64,000 bases of DNA from positions 248,001 through 312,000 of the forward strand of contig JBEWZL010000243.1 of assembly GCA_045837725.1 (NCBI GenBank). Reading direction: 5' to 3'. Below the pieces are notes generated by a model, which was not told the origin of the DNA, did no database searches, and saw only the letters and a program-made list of their open reading frames with translations. The translations under genes and the position numbers were made by a program. Position 1 is the stretch's first letter, and each line of letters starts with the position of its first letter. Shown piece after piece: positions 24,368-37,145 of the stretch. The stretch is from Vermamoeba vermiformis. Lineage: Eukaryota; Tubulinea; Echinamoebida.

Positions 24368-24660
24368 GACTGGTCTCCTCTGACTGCAAGCATACAACAC
24401 TAATGCCTCACAGCTCCCACTCAACCCCATCGCTCTACCAGGGCCATCGATCACGTGCGCGCTGATTTTCATGTTTTGTGGCTCGATTTGCGCAATCACC
24501 CTTTGATAGAGCGAGCAGTAAACAACATATCGTTGATTCTATTTTCATTTCGGTCATTTGACCTTCGCCCACCACCTACTATCTTGGATCCTTAGCATCT
24601 TTCCCCGCGCCCTCCACGGCCCCTTCCAATAAAAACAAAAACAAAATCTAGAACCGAAGA

Positions 24661-25158
24661 ATGACTCAACTTTATTACCCACAATACCCCGTCAATTACC
24701 CGGCACCCAGCATCAAGTCCTCCTCTGAAATGGAAGAACTACTCATGCAGCTCCACCTCTCTTCGATGAAATTAGATTCAAATCAAAAACCTATTGTAAA
24801 TACCCAATCTGCCGTACAACCCAGCACAAGCCCTCGCTCACCAAGCAATGAATTTACTCGTTATGCCGGTGGGGCATTCGAGCAATCCCCAGACCCCGAA
24901 AACCTACCTCTGCCCTCGTTCATCAAGAAAAGACCGATGGAATTGTCCAAATCAGCCGATGCAGTTTCTGGCCCAACCTCGTTCTCGTCAGAAAGCTTGT
25001 CAGCTAGCGATGAAGAGCTCTCCGAGATTCCTCTCTCGCACAGCCAAACTCGTTCCCCCAGCCGCAGCAATCGTCGATCAAAGCGCGCTCAAAGTCCTTA
25101 CAAAGGGTACAACAGCCACAGCCCTGCACGATCCAACAAAAGTCAGCAACAGCATTGA
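24661..25158 (+). CDS. PNRC/Edc1-like mRNA decapping activator
   Basis: Intronless, low-complexity protein of 165 residues, rich in Ser/Pro/Gln. Residues about 67-86 read RYAGGAFEQSPDPENLPLPS, followed by FIKKR. This matches the YAG-x-x-F plus LP-x-P-x-F bipartite motif of metazoan PNRC1/2 and fungal Edc1/2, in which the YAG part stimulates Dcp2 and the proline part binds the Dcp1 EVH1 domain. Upstream, SSSEMEELLMQLHLSSMKLD is a short possible helix; downstream is an SR-like basic Ser-rich tail (RSPSRSNRRSKRAQSPYKGY). The rest is expected to be disordered. Identification rests on this one motif and the overall composition. Confidence 0.65.
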   Translation: MTQLYYPQYPVNYPAPSIKSSSEMEELLMQLHLSSMKLDSNQKPIVNTQSAVQPSTSPRSPSNEFTRYAGGAFEQSPDPENLPLPSFIKKRPMELSKSADAVSGPTSFSSESLSASDEELSEIPLSHSQTRSPSRSNRRSKRAQSPYKGYNSHSPARSNKSQQQH

Positions 25159-25742
25159 CTTTGACCCCCTAGCTAGCTATAGGATCGTTGCATTTAGATA
25201 TTCATTAACCGATTTTTATTCACGGAACAATGGCACGCGAGTCTGAAGACAGGTTGTATGACGTGCGGTCTGCAGTGCAGTTACTCCCCACCACATTGTA
25301 TTTGCGCCAATATCACACGCCACAGTGCGCGGACACAGCGACAAAAGCCACAAACACAAGCTCTGTACAGTAGTGCTACAACTCGTTCTCTGCGCTGCTT
25401 TATTTATTAAAACGCGGCCTCAGAACAGTAATCTCAATTCTAATTGTAAATACCACGCACAGCAGCCTCGCATCAGTATTGTATATATATCCCGCTGTGT
25501 TCGAGACACGTGACGTGTGACTGCAGACCTCACCGACCTGTTGCCTATCTTCAGCTGAAATGTAATTGTTGCGATTAATAAAGCTAGTATAATTGATCCC
25601 ATCCACTCGCTATTCATCTATATATATTATTAGTGTTGCATGTTAGCCCCTGATTGCTGGCCAGTGCGGGTAATTTCAAACCGACTTATTTTCACATAAA
25701 ATACTGCTCATATTTCAGCCTATTGATTAAACAAGCAACAAC
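25159..25742. other. Intergenic region before syntaxin-16
   Basis: 584 bp between two genes on the same strand. It is AT-rich with scattered short frames on both strands, none with exon-like codon use or splice sites that extend it. It presumably holds the 3' UTR of the decapping activator and the syntaxin promoter. Nothing else seen. Confidence 0.4.
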
Positions 25743-26930
25743 ATGGCAGTGCGATCAAGAACACGATTATATAAAGAGTATAGAGAGAGCTTGGGAAAGT
25801 CAGCACGCAAGGAGGTTACGATCGACATCGGGTCAGACAGAAAGATCATTAAACAGGAACTCCTTGGCGCCAATGGCTCTAGTCATTTAGACACTTCTAA
25901 AATGCCACCTGAGTGGCTGACGAGTGTTAATCAAATTAACGACGAAATTGATAGAATCCGCATAAAAAGTAAATAGAAATAGAAAATACGAAAATATTCA
26001 AATTAATTATGGCGCATTATTTATTGAAATATATTTGCTAAACGTGCATATTATGAGATATTCACAAATTATATTTACAGTGGACGAATTATCCGATATT
26101 CATAAAAGACATCTGCTGCAGGCTGGCATGGACGACAGAAATGATGAAAGAGCAATTGAAATATTGACTAGCGAAGTGACGAGGGTATGTAGGAGCTTGA
26201 TTGCAGTGCAACATAGACTGGCGGTGGACTGACCTTAACAGATGTTTCATCGCTGTCAAGACAAAGTGAAGCGCATTGGTACAGGCGAGGACCTCAATTC
26301 GCAAGAGGAGCTCATTAAGAAGAATGTGCAGGGCACTCTCGCTCAACGACTGCAAGACCTGTCAATTGTCTTCCGCAAGCACCAAAAGGACTATTTAAAC
26401 AGTACGTGTTCGAGAGCACATTACCATATTAGTACATGTCTCGTATCTGACACGCGTCACAGAGATACGTGGTCGACAAGAGCGCGGCAGTCGATTCGTG
26501 TCCACCGCACTGGACGAGACAGATGACGACGACACATCGTTCTTTGACCGCGGCTTTGACGACCATCAAATGCAGATGATGAACATGACACAGGCGCAGA
26601 TTGCTCAGCGCGAAAAGGACATCAAACAGATTGCCAAGTCCATTCAAGAGATTGCAGTGCTGTTCAATGACCTCGCCACGCTCGTGCAAGAACAGGGCAC
26701 CATTCTCGATCGCATCGATTACAACATTGAACAGGCCAGTTATCACACCAAAGAGGCGGTGGTGCAGCTGCGAGGGGTGAGTTAGCGGCTATATATATTG
26801 ACGTCTCCTCTAATCGTTGTGTTAGGCACAAGAAGAGTCCAAGAAGTACGGCAGTAAATTGTGCATATTGTTGTTGATTGTGTTGATATTTGGTGTCATT
26901 GTAGCGATTATAGTCAAGGTGAGCAAGTAA
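25743..26930 (+). CDS. STX16: Syntaxin-16/Tlg2 Qa-SNARE
   Basis: Qa-SNARE for endosome-to-trans-Golgi fusion. Five exons (25743-25968, 26081-26184, 26242-26401, 26463-26776, 26826-26930) join in phase to about 302 residues. The N-terminal MAVRSRTRLYKEYRESL and the Habc start MDELSDIHKRHLLQAGMDD fit Tlg2/Stx16. DYLNKIRGRQERGSRF is the linker before the SNARE motif. The SNARE helix (about 200-265) has the zero-layer Gln in LATLVQEQGTILDRIDYNIE. The C-terminus is a single membrane anchor (LCILLLIVLIFGVIVAIIV) with a very short lumenal end. The donor after exon 1 is GTAAAT. Confidence 0.9.
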
Positions 26931-27050
26931 TGCTCGTGTAAACTCTTATTTATTCTACGCGCACTCTGCTTATTATCGCACTGCTATCAAGTCCATGGGT
27001 ACAGCTAATTCTATCGGGTTTATTATTTACAATTGAGCATGCACGCTCGT

Positions 27051-28070
<1,020 letters not shown>

Positions 28071-28203
28071 GAGTGTGTGAGAATACTCTTTACTTACGCG
28101 CGCAACCCATTTGTTCCGCGAGCACGTGATCGATCCAAAAAAAAAAAGAATGTTCGCGAATTCTTAGAAGTACTCAAGGATAGGTCAAATCACCAAACAA
28201 GCC

Positions 28204-29143
28204 ATGCCACCAAAAGCGAAGGAGGGTAAAGAAAAAACATTAACTGAGGCCGAAGGTAAGCCTGTAATCGTGGACTCAAAGCGAGATCTAACACCGAAAC
28301 CAATTTTTAGCGAAGAAAATGGTCCTAGAATATGTAGATAGGGTAAATATATTTTAAAATTAATTGGAGTGAGTTAATTTATGCTCATTTGATTTTTTAA
28401 AATTCAGGAAAATAGGCCTTTCAATGAGAAATTGATTTTCGAGAATCTGCAGTTAAAAGATCGCGTAAAGCCAGCGACTTACAAAAAGATCATCGAAGAT
28501 TTAATTAGTTCAGGCGACATAACGGAGAAGACCGTCAAAAAGGCGAAGATCCTGTTCGCCGATCAGTCAAAGAAGCCCGAGGTAGACAAAGTAGGTCTGC
28601 AGAAGATGGAAGGAGAGATTGCACAGCTCCGAGACGAGTACGACGGACTGCAAACACGACTGCGCGAGTTGGAACAAGAGCGCAATCAGCTGAAACAACA
28701 GCTGACGAACGAAGAGCTCGAAGCAGAGCTCAAAAAGTACACTAAGGAGGTGCGTTCAAAACATTAGCGAGGGGCTATAACTAGTGCTTACATGTTGATT
28801 ACTAGAACGAAGAGCTGTCTGCTAGGTTAGAAGGGTTCCGATCTGGCACTCAAAAGCCAATTACCGCAGAAGAGAAGAAGAAGATCGAGAACGCCTACAA
28901 GACTACTAAAACGGCGTGGAAATCTCGCAAGAGAATGGTTGGTATAAACCACTCACTACCTCGGTTGTACTAATGCCGGTTGTGTAGTTCAGCGAAATCA
29001 GCTCGACATTTCAAGAGAACATGGATCCCAAGCAATTCAAGAAGATGCGAGTGGATTTGGGCATATCTACTGACGAAGAGAACAAAGTACATCCCGACAA
29101 CGACAATACCAGCAAGTTCTTGAAGTCTGCCACTGGCAAGTAA
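28204..29143 (+). CDS. PSMC3IP: HOP2/PSMC3IP meiotic recombination factor
   Basis: HOP2 works with MND1 to stimulate DMC1/RAD51 strand invasion between homologues in meiosis. Five exons (28204-28255, 28311-28342, 28408-28749, 28806-28937, 28988-29143) join in phase to about 237 residues. The N-terminal winged helix is VLEYVDRENRPFNEKLIFEN plus LISSGDITEK and KAKILFADQ. A leucine-zipper coiled coil follows (about 80-135). The C-terminal part is ITAEEKKKIENAYKTTKTAW KSRKRM in two adjoining segments, then DLGISTDEE. Length and order equal the animal protein. The donor after exon 4 is GTTGGT, weaker than the others. A HOP2 gene suggests the organism has, or recently had, meiosis. Confidence 0.9.
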
Positions 29144-29242
29144 TACACACTGTTGTATCTATCTTATGTACATAGTTTTATTTTTGAGCCCAATTAGCAT
29201 TGTACAGCGGGCTCCCTTGTGTTCTAACAGTAAAATACAATC

Positions 29243-32200
29243 TTACACCTTTGTTCGCTCGCGCAAGAATGAGATGACATCGTCCAAGTCCTCTTCATCT
29301 TCCTCTTCATCGCCTGAATCGTCCCTCGCTACTTTGCTCGGTGTGACGGGGATGGGTGGGGGTTGTGGCGGGGGTGTTGGTTTGACGGTGGGTGGTGACT
29401 TGGACAGCTTGTCACTGGATTTGACACTCGACACCGAGCTGAACAACTGATCGCGTGACAGCGAGGCTTGTGAAGAGGTGAGTGAGCTGAGTCGCGTGGA
29501 CGAAGTGTCATCCGAGTGCGTGCTCTCATCCTCGTCTTGGAAAAAGATGTGGGACAGTAGTTCTGAGGCTGAGGGACGCAATTTGACGTCGCGTTGAAAG
29601 CACAGCGTCAAGAAGTCTTTGGCTTTGTCGGACAAATTGGCTGGCATGGCCGGTATTTGACCTGACGAGCCGATTTTGAACAGTGCGGTGACCGGTGCCA
29701 GTTCTGCGAAGGGCGGTCGACCAGTGGCCATCTCAATCACCACTGCACCCACACTCCAAATATCTGCTTTGCGACCATAGCTGCTGGCACTCACTCCTTC
29801 ATTGCCGTAACCTTGTTGAATCACTTCAGGGGCCATCCAATAGGGGGAGCCCAGCACTGTCTTGCAGCCCTCAGAGAAAGACACAATGTCTGCGAGCTTC
29901 TTGCTGGCACCAAAGTCTGCCAGCTTGACAGTGCCGTTGCTGTCCACGAGTATATTGCCGCCCTTGATGTCTGTGCGCGCGTGAGTACAATTGCATGGTA
30001 TCAATCACGTGCTTACCTCTGTGCGCGATGCCATTGTCGTGCAAGTACTTGAGACCTTGCAAGATCTGTTTGGTGAATGAGCGAATGATCTTTTCATTGA
30101 ACTGTTTGAACTTAGAGAGCAGTGTAGCAATAGAGCCGCCAGACTGATATTCCAAGAAAATATTCAGCTTGTCTTCCACGCGCTCTGAGCCCAAGTACCG
30201 CACAATATTCTCGTGATCGAGATCTTGCATCAATTCAATCTCTTTCTGCAGCGCTGTCACTTTGGCTGAAGCATCGGCGTTCTCGCGCGGAATAGTGACT
30301 TGTTTGACGGCAATCAACTCGCCCGTGTCCGTGTGCATGCCCAAGAACACTTTGCCGAAGCCACCCTCGCCCAACAGCTCGCCTTTCTGCCAGCGAATCA
30401 CACGCTTGGCCTTGCTCTTGATGGCATTGGGTGAAGTGACTTCAGCGGAGCGACGATTGCTGCCGTGACTGCTCGTCATCTCCGCTGAACGACGCGTGTT
30501 CATGTTGAGTGCTGACGAGGTAGATGTGATGCTGTTGGACGAGGAGAGCGAGGTGTCGTTGTTGTTGAACGAGCCGAGCGAGGGATAGGGCGACTGATCG
30601 GAGGACAAGTAGAGCTTGAGCGAGGTCTGCTGCGTGGTCTCGAGGGTGTGCGTGATGGCCTCGTCGAGATCTGATTGGTTGCGCACTGTGATGTAATCGC
30701 CCTCTTCATCTGTCGATCAAGGGCTGGTCAGAGTCTGACTCATAGATGACACGTGTCAAACACCTACCTTCGTATTGAATGCGCAGTGTCGTCGTGTTGT
30801 ACTCGTGTGACAGGCGCGTGGACAGCTCGGTGTAGTTGACATCTGTCGTCACTGACAGCACACGAATCTCGTCGTTGTAGTGACACTTGAGACGAATCTG
30901 TCACGTGATTGGTCAGTCACCTGTCAACTATGTCACGTGCTCGCATTACCTTTTTTGTATTTTTCTTGTGTGACTTGCCGTTGCTTGACGAGGCAGTGTT
31001 TGACACGCTGGTCTGTTTCTGTTCGGACACCTGTTTGACATCGATCTTCTCCTCTGTTTGACACGTGATCAGAACCCGTCACGTGATCGCTTTCACTGAA
31101 TACTTACCGCTGACCAGTGTGAAGATGTCTTTGAAACAAAAATCGTATGCATTCTTGCCAAACACGACGTACTATAAATAGAACCGCGGTCAGTGGTGGT
31201 GAATTACCAAATAAGGCAGTGCAGATGCACGTACAGGTTTGTCTTGCACCAACACCGCGCTGTGAAAATATCGTGCTGTGAGTGCGTGCATCGCTGTGGT
31301 GCCTGTCACGTGACTGTCCGTGCTGATCTTGGTCCAGCGCGCAGTGATTGGTGCATCGGAGTTATTGCCTTCTTTGGTCAGTGTCACACGCCACGTGTCA
31401 CCAAAGTGCGCCACTTTGTCGCGTCCTCCGAACAGCCAGCCCACGCCGTGTTTGGTGAGCAGCAGCGAGTGCCCCCAGCGCGGGGTCGGTCTGTCAGGGC
31501 CCTGCACCGTGATCGCGCGACACACCTCCGTGGCGAGATCCAGGGCCCACAAGTCGTTGAAGGGCTCGTCTGAGCCACTCTTGCCGCCAAACAAGACGAG
31601 CTGTCCCGCCCACTGCGCGCAGTCGTGGTGATAGCGCTCGAGCGAGGGATTGGGCACCGTGCCACTGCCGTTCAGTGAACTAGCGCTGAACACGTGACTC
31701 GAGTCCAGGCGGTACTTGACGCGCTCCCAGTGATTGGCGTCAAAGTTGTACTTGTGCAGCGTGTCGCAGGTGAAGCCGTGCTGATCGTAGCCGCCGAACA
31801 CGAACAGACACGTGTCATGCACCACGGCTCGGTGACCAAAGCGCGCGAGTGGACCTTTGTTGTGCGGTGTGACGAGTTGCCAGCGCCGCTTGCTGAACTG
31901 ATAGCGGTACATGTCTGCGTGATAGCCATTGCTCTTGCCACCGTGGATCCACATCTCATTGCGATAGGTCACAGCGACGTGTAAATTGCGTGGACAAGGC
32001 ACCTCTTTGTTCTCTCTGTTGCCAGCATGTTCTTGTTGCCACTCCTTAGTCTCTGTAGTCACCAATTGAGAGTAAATGGACGGTGTTGGATCAAATTAAT
32101 TATTTAGGCCATTCAATTTCAGTATTAAAGGCTCATTTGAACGCCAAAAAATCATAATAAAATTGAAACAATATAATCAATATTAATACAGGCTATAACT

Positions 32201-32410
32201 GGCTTGTGAGACCAAATTTCTAGATTTAACCACAGACTTACGTGTGTTGAATGAATACACAGCATTTGAAAAAATTCCATTGCGATCAGAACCGCCGAAT
32301 ACATATATAATATTATTGTAGACTACTGACGAATGCCCGCTCAGGCCCGGAGCGAAAGGACATTCGGGCAGTTCGATCCACGACTCTTTTGTTTGACTGT
32401 TGTTGGCCAT
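29243..32410 (-). CDS. Kelch-PB1-Ste11/MEKK-type MAP3K fusion kinase
   Basis: Seven exons (32242-32410, 31235-32052, 31108-31171, 30950-31053, 30768-30897, 30017-30709, 29243-29970) join in phase to about 901 residues. Six Kelch blades cover residues 1-350 (IYVFGGSDRNG, MWIHGGKSNG, LFVFGGYDQHG, LVLFGGKSG, GWLFGGRDK, YVVFGKNAYD). A Lys/Ser linker follows. Residues 386-460 are a PB1 domain with both the basic (IRLKCHYNDEIR) and OPCA (YEDEEGDYITVRNQSDLDEA) faces. The kinase domain, about 526-790, has GEGGFGKV, IAVKQV, HRDIKGGN, DFGASKK and GSPYWMAPEV, typical of Ste11/MEKK2-3/NPK1 kinases. An acidic tail ends the protein. The PB1-kinase part resembles MEKK2/3; the Kelch propeller in the same chain is unusual. 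All six junctions keep phase, and the last blade is itself split by an intron. Confidence 0.87.
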
Positions 32411-32689
32411 TAGTGTGACATTAATATGTATCCTCTGTTATATTAGTCTCCATGTGTTCATTGCCAATCGAGTTGTGTTTGTGTTCTCGCTCGCAGTGAA
32501 ATTTGCTAGTGCAATTCTCATTCGCTGAACAGAACAGCTCTGGTTCAAACTAGACTCAGTTATAGTTTTACTATATTAACACTAGTGGCCACATTAAAAA
32601 TTAGTCAGGTGCTTGTATAGTACACTCAGCCAGTACCACTCGGTTACGAACAAAGTTTATTATTTTAGGTACATCCACATTCACCGCTC

Positions 32690-34174
32690 TTAAGCATAAT
32701 AGAGCTGCGAGGTCTTCTTCTTGGCCTGCACTTGCGCCACAGCCTCCATAAAGTCCTCGTGCGTCAGTTCGTGTCCTCCGCGGCGCAGTGCGTTCATGCC
32801 CGCCTCCACGCAGGTCGCTTTGAGCATGGCGCCGTTGAAGTCGGTGGTGCTGCGCGCAATTTCATCGAGATTGACGCCCGGACTGCAGGTCATCTTGCGC
32901 GAGTGAATCTCCAAGATGTGTTTGCGACCCTGCTCGTTGGGCAAGGGGAACTCAATCTTGCGGTCAAATCGTCCCGAGCGCAGCAGTGCCGCATCGAGCA
33001 CGTCAATTCTGTTGGTGGCCGCGATCACTTTGATGTCGTCGTCGGAGCTGAAGCCGTCGAGTTGATTCAGCAGCTCCAACATGGTGCGCTGGACCTCTCT
33101 GTCACCCGCGAGATCGCTGTCAAATCGCTTGGTGCCAATCGCGTCCAGTTCGTCGATGAAGATGATCGCTGGCTTCTTCTCCTTGGCCAGGGCAAAGGCA
33201 TCGCGCACGAGCTTGGCGCCGTCACCGATGAACATCTGCACCAGCTGCGGACCAGCGAGCTTGAGGAAGGTGCTGTTGGTCTGTGCCGCACACGCGCGTG
33301 CCATGAGAGTCTTGCCCGTGCCAGGGGGGCCGTACATGAGCACGCCTTTGGGTGGCTTGATGCCCACTGCTTCGAAGTGCGCCTTGTGCTTGATGGGCAA
33401 CACCACTGCGTCCATCAGCTCCTCCATCTGCTTCTCGAGACCGCCCACATCACCCCACTTCTCTTTGGGACGCTCATCGACCTCCATGGCCTTGACGCGC
33501 GAATCATATTCCGAGGGCAGTGTGTCCAGCACCAAATAGCTGTCTTTGTTCACGCCGACCAAGTCACCGGGTCTCAGCTTGTCTGAGTCTACCAGACCAA
33601 TCACTGGCAAGAATATAGTCTGTGCAAGTGGTGCGTGTCAGCATCGGTATTGTTTGGAAATTAATAAAAAAAAAATAATAAAACAAAATTGAAAATAATT
33701 TGAAAAACTTTTCACTCACTTGACGTGTAGAGGTTTTAATAACTGAGCATTTTCCTTTGCGTTGTGAGTCCAAATCAATGTTAGCGCCTTCTTCTTCTTC
33801 CTCTTCGTTGGGCGGCAAATCTAGAATCTTCAAAAAAACAATAATTTAATTTCAGTGACCATTGTAGGCGTAAATTCATATATAAAAATTACCTCTACAA
33901 TATTTCCAACCAAGTAAGGCAATTGCTTGTTCAATTTAATCTTCTCGTGGTTGTCTTTAATTTTCTCCTTCATCTGCTTTATTTCTTGTTGCAATATTAA
34001 ACTCTCATTCTTAAGCACTTTAATTTCATTTTCAATCAATCGTGCTCTGCTGGTAATGTCCAATGACGAGGCATTGAGCAGATCTGCTGGAATCTCAATT
34101 TCTTTCAAGCTCTCCTCCAGGGACTTGGCAGGAGTCGCGGCTGTGGTAGGCTTCTCTTCTTTTTTATCAGCCAT
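32690..34174 (-). CDS. PSMC3: 26S proteasome AAA-ATPase Rpt5
   Basis: One of six ATPases in the 19S base that unfold and feed substrates into the 20S core. Exons 33893-34174, 33720-33827 and 32690-33619 join in phase to 439 residues, the same length as human PSMC3. An N-terminal coiled coil (about 35-90) is followed by an OB domain. AAA motifs are Walker A GPPGTGKT, Walker [12 protein letters not shown] and the arginine-finger region [18 protein letters not shown]. The C-terminal LYYA is the HbYX-type gate-opening tail found in Rpt5. The ATG at 34174 was chosen because the in-frame codons upstream are not ATG. It is head-to-head with the next gene across 196 bp. Confidence 0.97.
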
Positions 34175-34370
34175 ATTCACGAATATAAGTGCACGACTGT
34201 TGTGTTTGACTGCGCGGCTAGTTGAAATTGATTAATTTTGAGTCAACACTCGGACGACGAAAAACTTTTGTTTAAATTTCACGTGCCCTGATTGATGAGG
34301 TTGTGGTGCTAAGGCAGATAATTTCTACACTCTAATAGTCAGCATCACTACACACCACATTATCCGCACC

Positions 34371-35247
34371 ATGGACGAGGGATTTGCTTTCAAACTTGGC
34401 ACGGGCCTATCACTGCTCTCGGGCTTGTTCTTTTATTTTGCAAAGAAAGAATATAATCAAGGGGACGCTATTAAAAATGCACCGGAAATTAAGGTAATAT
34501 TGCCGCATTTATAAGCGAGTTTGCCTGACCTTGAAGCCAGGTGTCAGATCTGCAGAAAGTAATTGCTACAAATAACAAATTATTTGCTAAAATTAGTGGC
34601 TATGTCACAACAAAACAGCCGATCAAATTAGAAAGTGGAGAAGAGGTAATTATTTAATTATTAAATGAAGTGTCGTAACAGCCACATCCAGGTCGTCATT
34701 CACCAACAACTCATCTTGGGCCGTTCAGTCAATCTTCGATGGCCCTCAAATTCGCTCTACCCAGTGCATCGCACGGAGAACAGAGCTGATTGGGGTCTGG
34801 CCAGTAGTCCTTCGCAGACCAATGACGGTACGGGTCAGATCTCACCTTACAACCCTCTAATACGGCTGATAATTAGATCTGCGCGTTACATACATTGCAC
34901 AGCCAGAGCTCGACACTATTTCTGAGCGCGAAGAGCCAGTGGGATCGAGTTTCATCTCCGCAGCATTCTCGTTGCTCGGCATCCGCTATCCGACCTCCTA
35001 TGTGCACCAAGTGAATGTACTGCGCCCTCATGTCAAGCTATTCGCAGTCGGTGAGGTCACAGCGAGCAGTGCTGGTCGCGAAGCTATTCTCGCACCAGGC
35101 GCAGGTCCCTTCATCGTGACGCGACTGAGCGAGCATGAAGTTGTGCAACAATTCGAGTCGAGAGCGCGCACGTGGCAGCAGTACAGCACTGGCACCGCAC
35201 TGGCTGGTCTGTCGCTGCTCGTGTATTCCTTGTACAAAAGCAAGTAA
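34371..35247 (+). CDS. MUL1/SP1-like membrane protein without RING finger
   Basis: Four exons (34371-34493, 34541-34645, 34692-34827, 34877-35247) join in phase to about 244 residues. The layout follows the mitochondrial/chloroplast E3 ligase MUL1/SP1: an N-terminal membrane segment (GTGLSLLSGLFFYFA), then a GIDE/BAM region (VSDLQKVIATNNKLFAKISG, VVIHQQLILGRSVNLRW, RVTYIAQPELDT) and FAVGEVTASSAGREAILAPG. A second membrane segment (TGTALAGLSLLVYSLY) ends KSK. MUL1 proteins carry a RING finger after the second helix; here a stop comes at once, and the 180 bp before the next gene contain no Cys/His cluster. It is probably a non-catalytic relative in an organellar outer membrane. The family call is moderate because the sequence match is loose. 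Confidence 0.6.
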
Positions 35248-35430
35248 ATACTGGGTGGGGTTGTACGCACTGGTGCAGTGAGGCAGTGGCATTGCCATAA
35301 TGATTTTAACGAAGAGACGTCTTACAACGCATTTTTCAATGAAATTGAATGCGTGGTCAGATCTGACTCCGAATCATTTCCAATTTACGCACCATTAACA
35401 CGAACACATATTCATTGATAACCACGCACC

Positions 35431-36924
35431 ATGGCAGATAAGATGAGAGCTAAGAAAGAGGCTGAGGCCGATGCGAAGATGAAAGAAGGCGACAAATAGT
35501 ATGAGTTATCGTAACAAACGCATTGCAGATCCGATTAATTAATTATTATTAATATTAGTGCATCTAGCGGATTTTTTAAGAAAGCAGATTGGAATAGTGC
35601 CGCTGGTGCTTATGAAAGTGCAGGTAAAATAATTTCCGTAATTGAAAAATTATTTGAAAATGTTTCTAATGCACTGCACTTCTGATTATTACACGCCAAA
35701 TAATATTATTATAATTACTAAATTACGTGCAGGTAATTCCTACAAAAATGCCAAGTCCAATGAGAAGGCCATCCAAGCCTTCACCAAAGCAGCACAGGCC
35801 TACATGAAGGACAAGCTGCCCAACAGTGCTGCCAAGTAGGCTATATTTAGCACTCATGAGCACGTGATTGACAGGCTATTTTAGGAACTACGAAGCAGCT
35901 GCGAGCTGTGCGACGGGCGAGGCAGCAGTGGAGCTGTTGGTGAGGTAAGTCTGACCTGCTGCTGCGTCACGTGACTGACTCGTTGATTGAACAGCTCGGC
36001 TAATTCACTGAAAGAAGGTGTAAGTGACACGTGTCAAATGGGAGCTCTGACCAATCACGTGCTGACTTGATTTGCAGGGACTCGGTGAGCGCGCAGGACA
36101 AGTGCTGGCCAAGGCTGCAAAGTAAGTGACAGGTGTCAAACAGTGACTCGCACCGACCAGTGACTGACAGGCAGTGGCAGGTTGTTGGAGGCCGATGCTC
36201 CCACACGCGCGAATGAGCTGTACAAAGAGGCCGTGGAGCTGTACGAGATTGAGAACAAGGAGCACATGGCCTCGGAGTTGTTCCGCAATGTCACTTCCTT
36301 CTACATTCGCGCGCAGATGTGAGTGTGACAGGTGTCAAGTGGTGACAGGCGACACTGACCTCGTTGTGACAGGTGGAATGAGCTGTTGGAGCTGTGGACG
36401 CGTGTCATGAAACAGCTGCAAAAAGATCAGCTGTTCGTCGAGCTGTACCGCGTCTATCTGAGCGTCATCATCGTGCACTTGTTCCGCAATGATTACGTCG
36501 CCGCTGATCGTGCTTACTCGCAGTTTGCTGGGTACGCATTGCCTAATTAGGAAATGTCGTAACTAACTCTCGCACAGCACGGAGGGATTTGTCGTGTCTG
36601 ATGAGGCAGTGCTCGCCAACACCTTGTTGAATGCCTATCAACGTATGTACAGCCTAATGTAGTAATTGCCTTATATAGTAATATTGATCGGTGCCTCTAG
36701 TCAACAGCCCTGAAGACTTGAAAAAAGCGCAGTCGAACATTCTCATCACATTCTTGGACCACGAGGTACGTCCTCAATACTAATATATAGCGATGCACAC
36801 ACACAATATATCTCTATATTCACCTCTCCTATAAATATTCCCTGAGCTCATCACTCGCATTTAGATCGCAAAGCTGGCCAAGAAATTGACGATTGCTGAA
36901 AGTGACAAGGACAGCCTGTTGTAA
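35431..36924 (+). CDS. NAPG: Gamma-SNAP vesicle fusion adaptor
   Basis: SNAP adaptor that recruits NSF to disassemble SNARE complexes. Eleven exons (35431-35498, 35559-35623, 35733-35835, 35885-35944, 35995-36019, 36078-36121, 36181-36318, 36373-36531, 36578-36642, 36701-36765, 36865-36924) join in phase to about 283 residues. TPR-like helical hairpins are visible throughout. The pattern DWNSAAGAYESAGNSYKNAK and LVIVHLFRNDYVAA-type segment (here SVIIVHLFRNDYVAADRAY) is closer to gamma-SNAP than to alpha/beta-SNAP. One exon is only 25 nt. Introns at 36020-36077, 36122-36180 and 36319-36372 each carry the palindrome TGACACGTGTCA or its GG variant, three in a row in one gene. Confidence 0.87.
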
Positions 36925-37145
36925 CACTGCTTGTGCACTCGTGATTGTAAATAATAGCAGTAGCAGTATTTACTATGAGCATGTCCCTATATATTGCTGG
37001 TGCATTGTAGTGGCAGATCTGCTCGTTGAACTCAGTTAATTTCGACTTTATACATATTTGTACAGGGTAATTGCAATTCATCAGTGCACATGTGGACTTT
37101 GATGCAGTCATATTAATATCTGCTGTAGTCAAATGACATCTGCTG

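Noticed and set aside
32732-33586. 284-residue plus-strand frame opposite Rpt5
   Set aside because: It is antisense to a highly conserved ATPase gene; its composition (His/Val/Leu-rich) is typical of a reverse-frame shadow.
35248-35430. RING exon completing the MUL1-like gene
   Set aside because: The 183 bp before the gamma-SNAP start contain no Cys/His spacing pattern in any frame.
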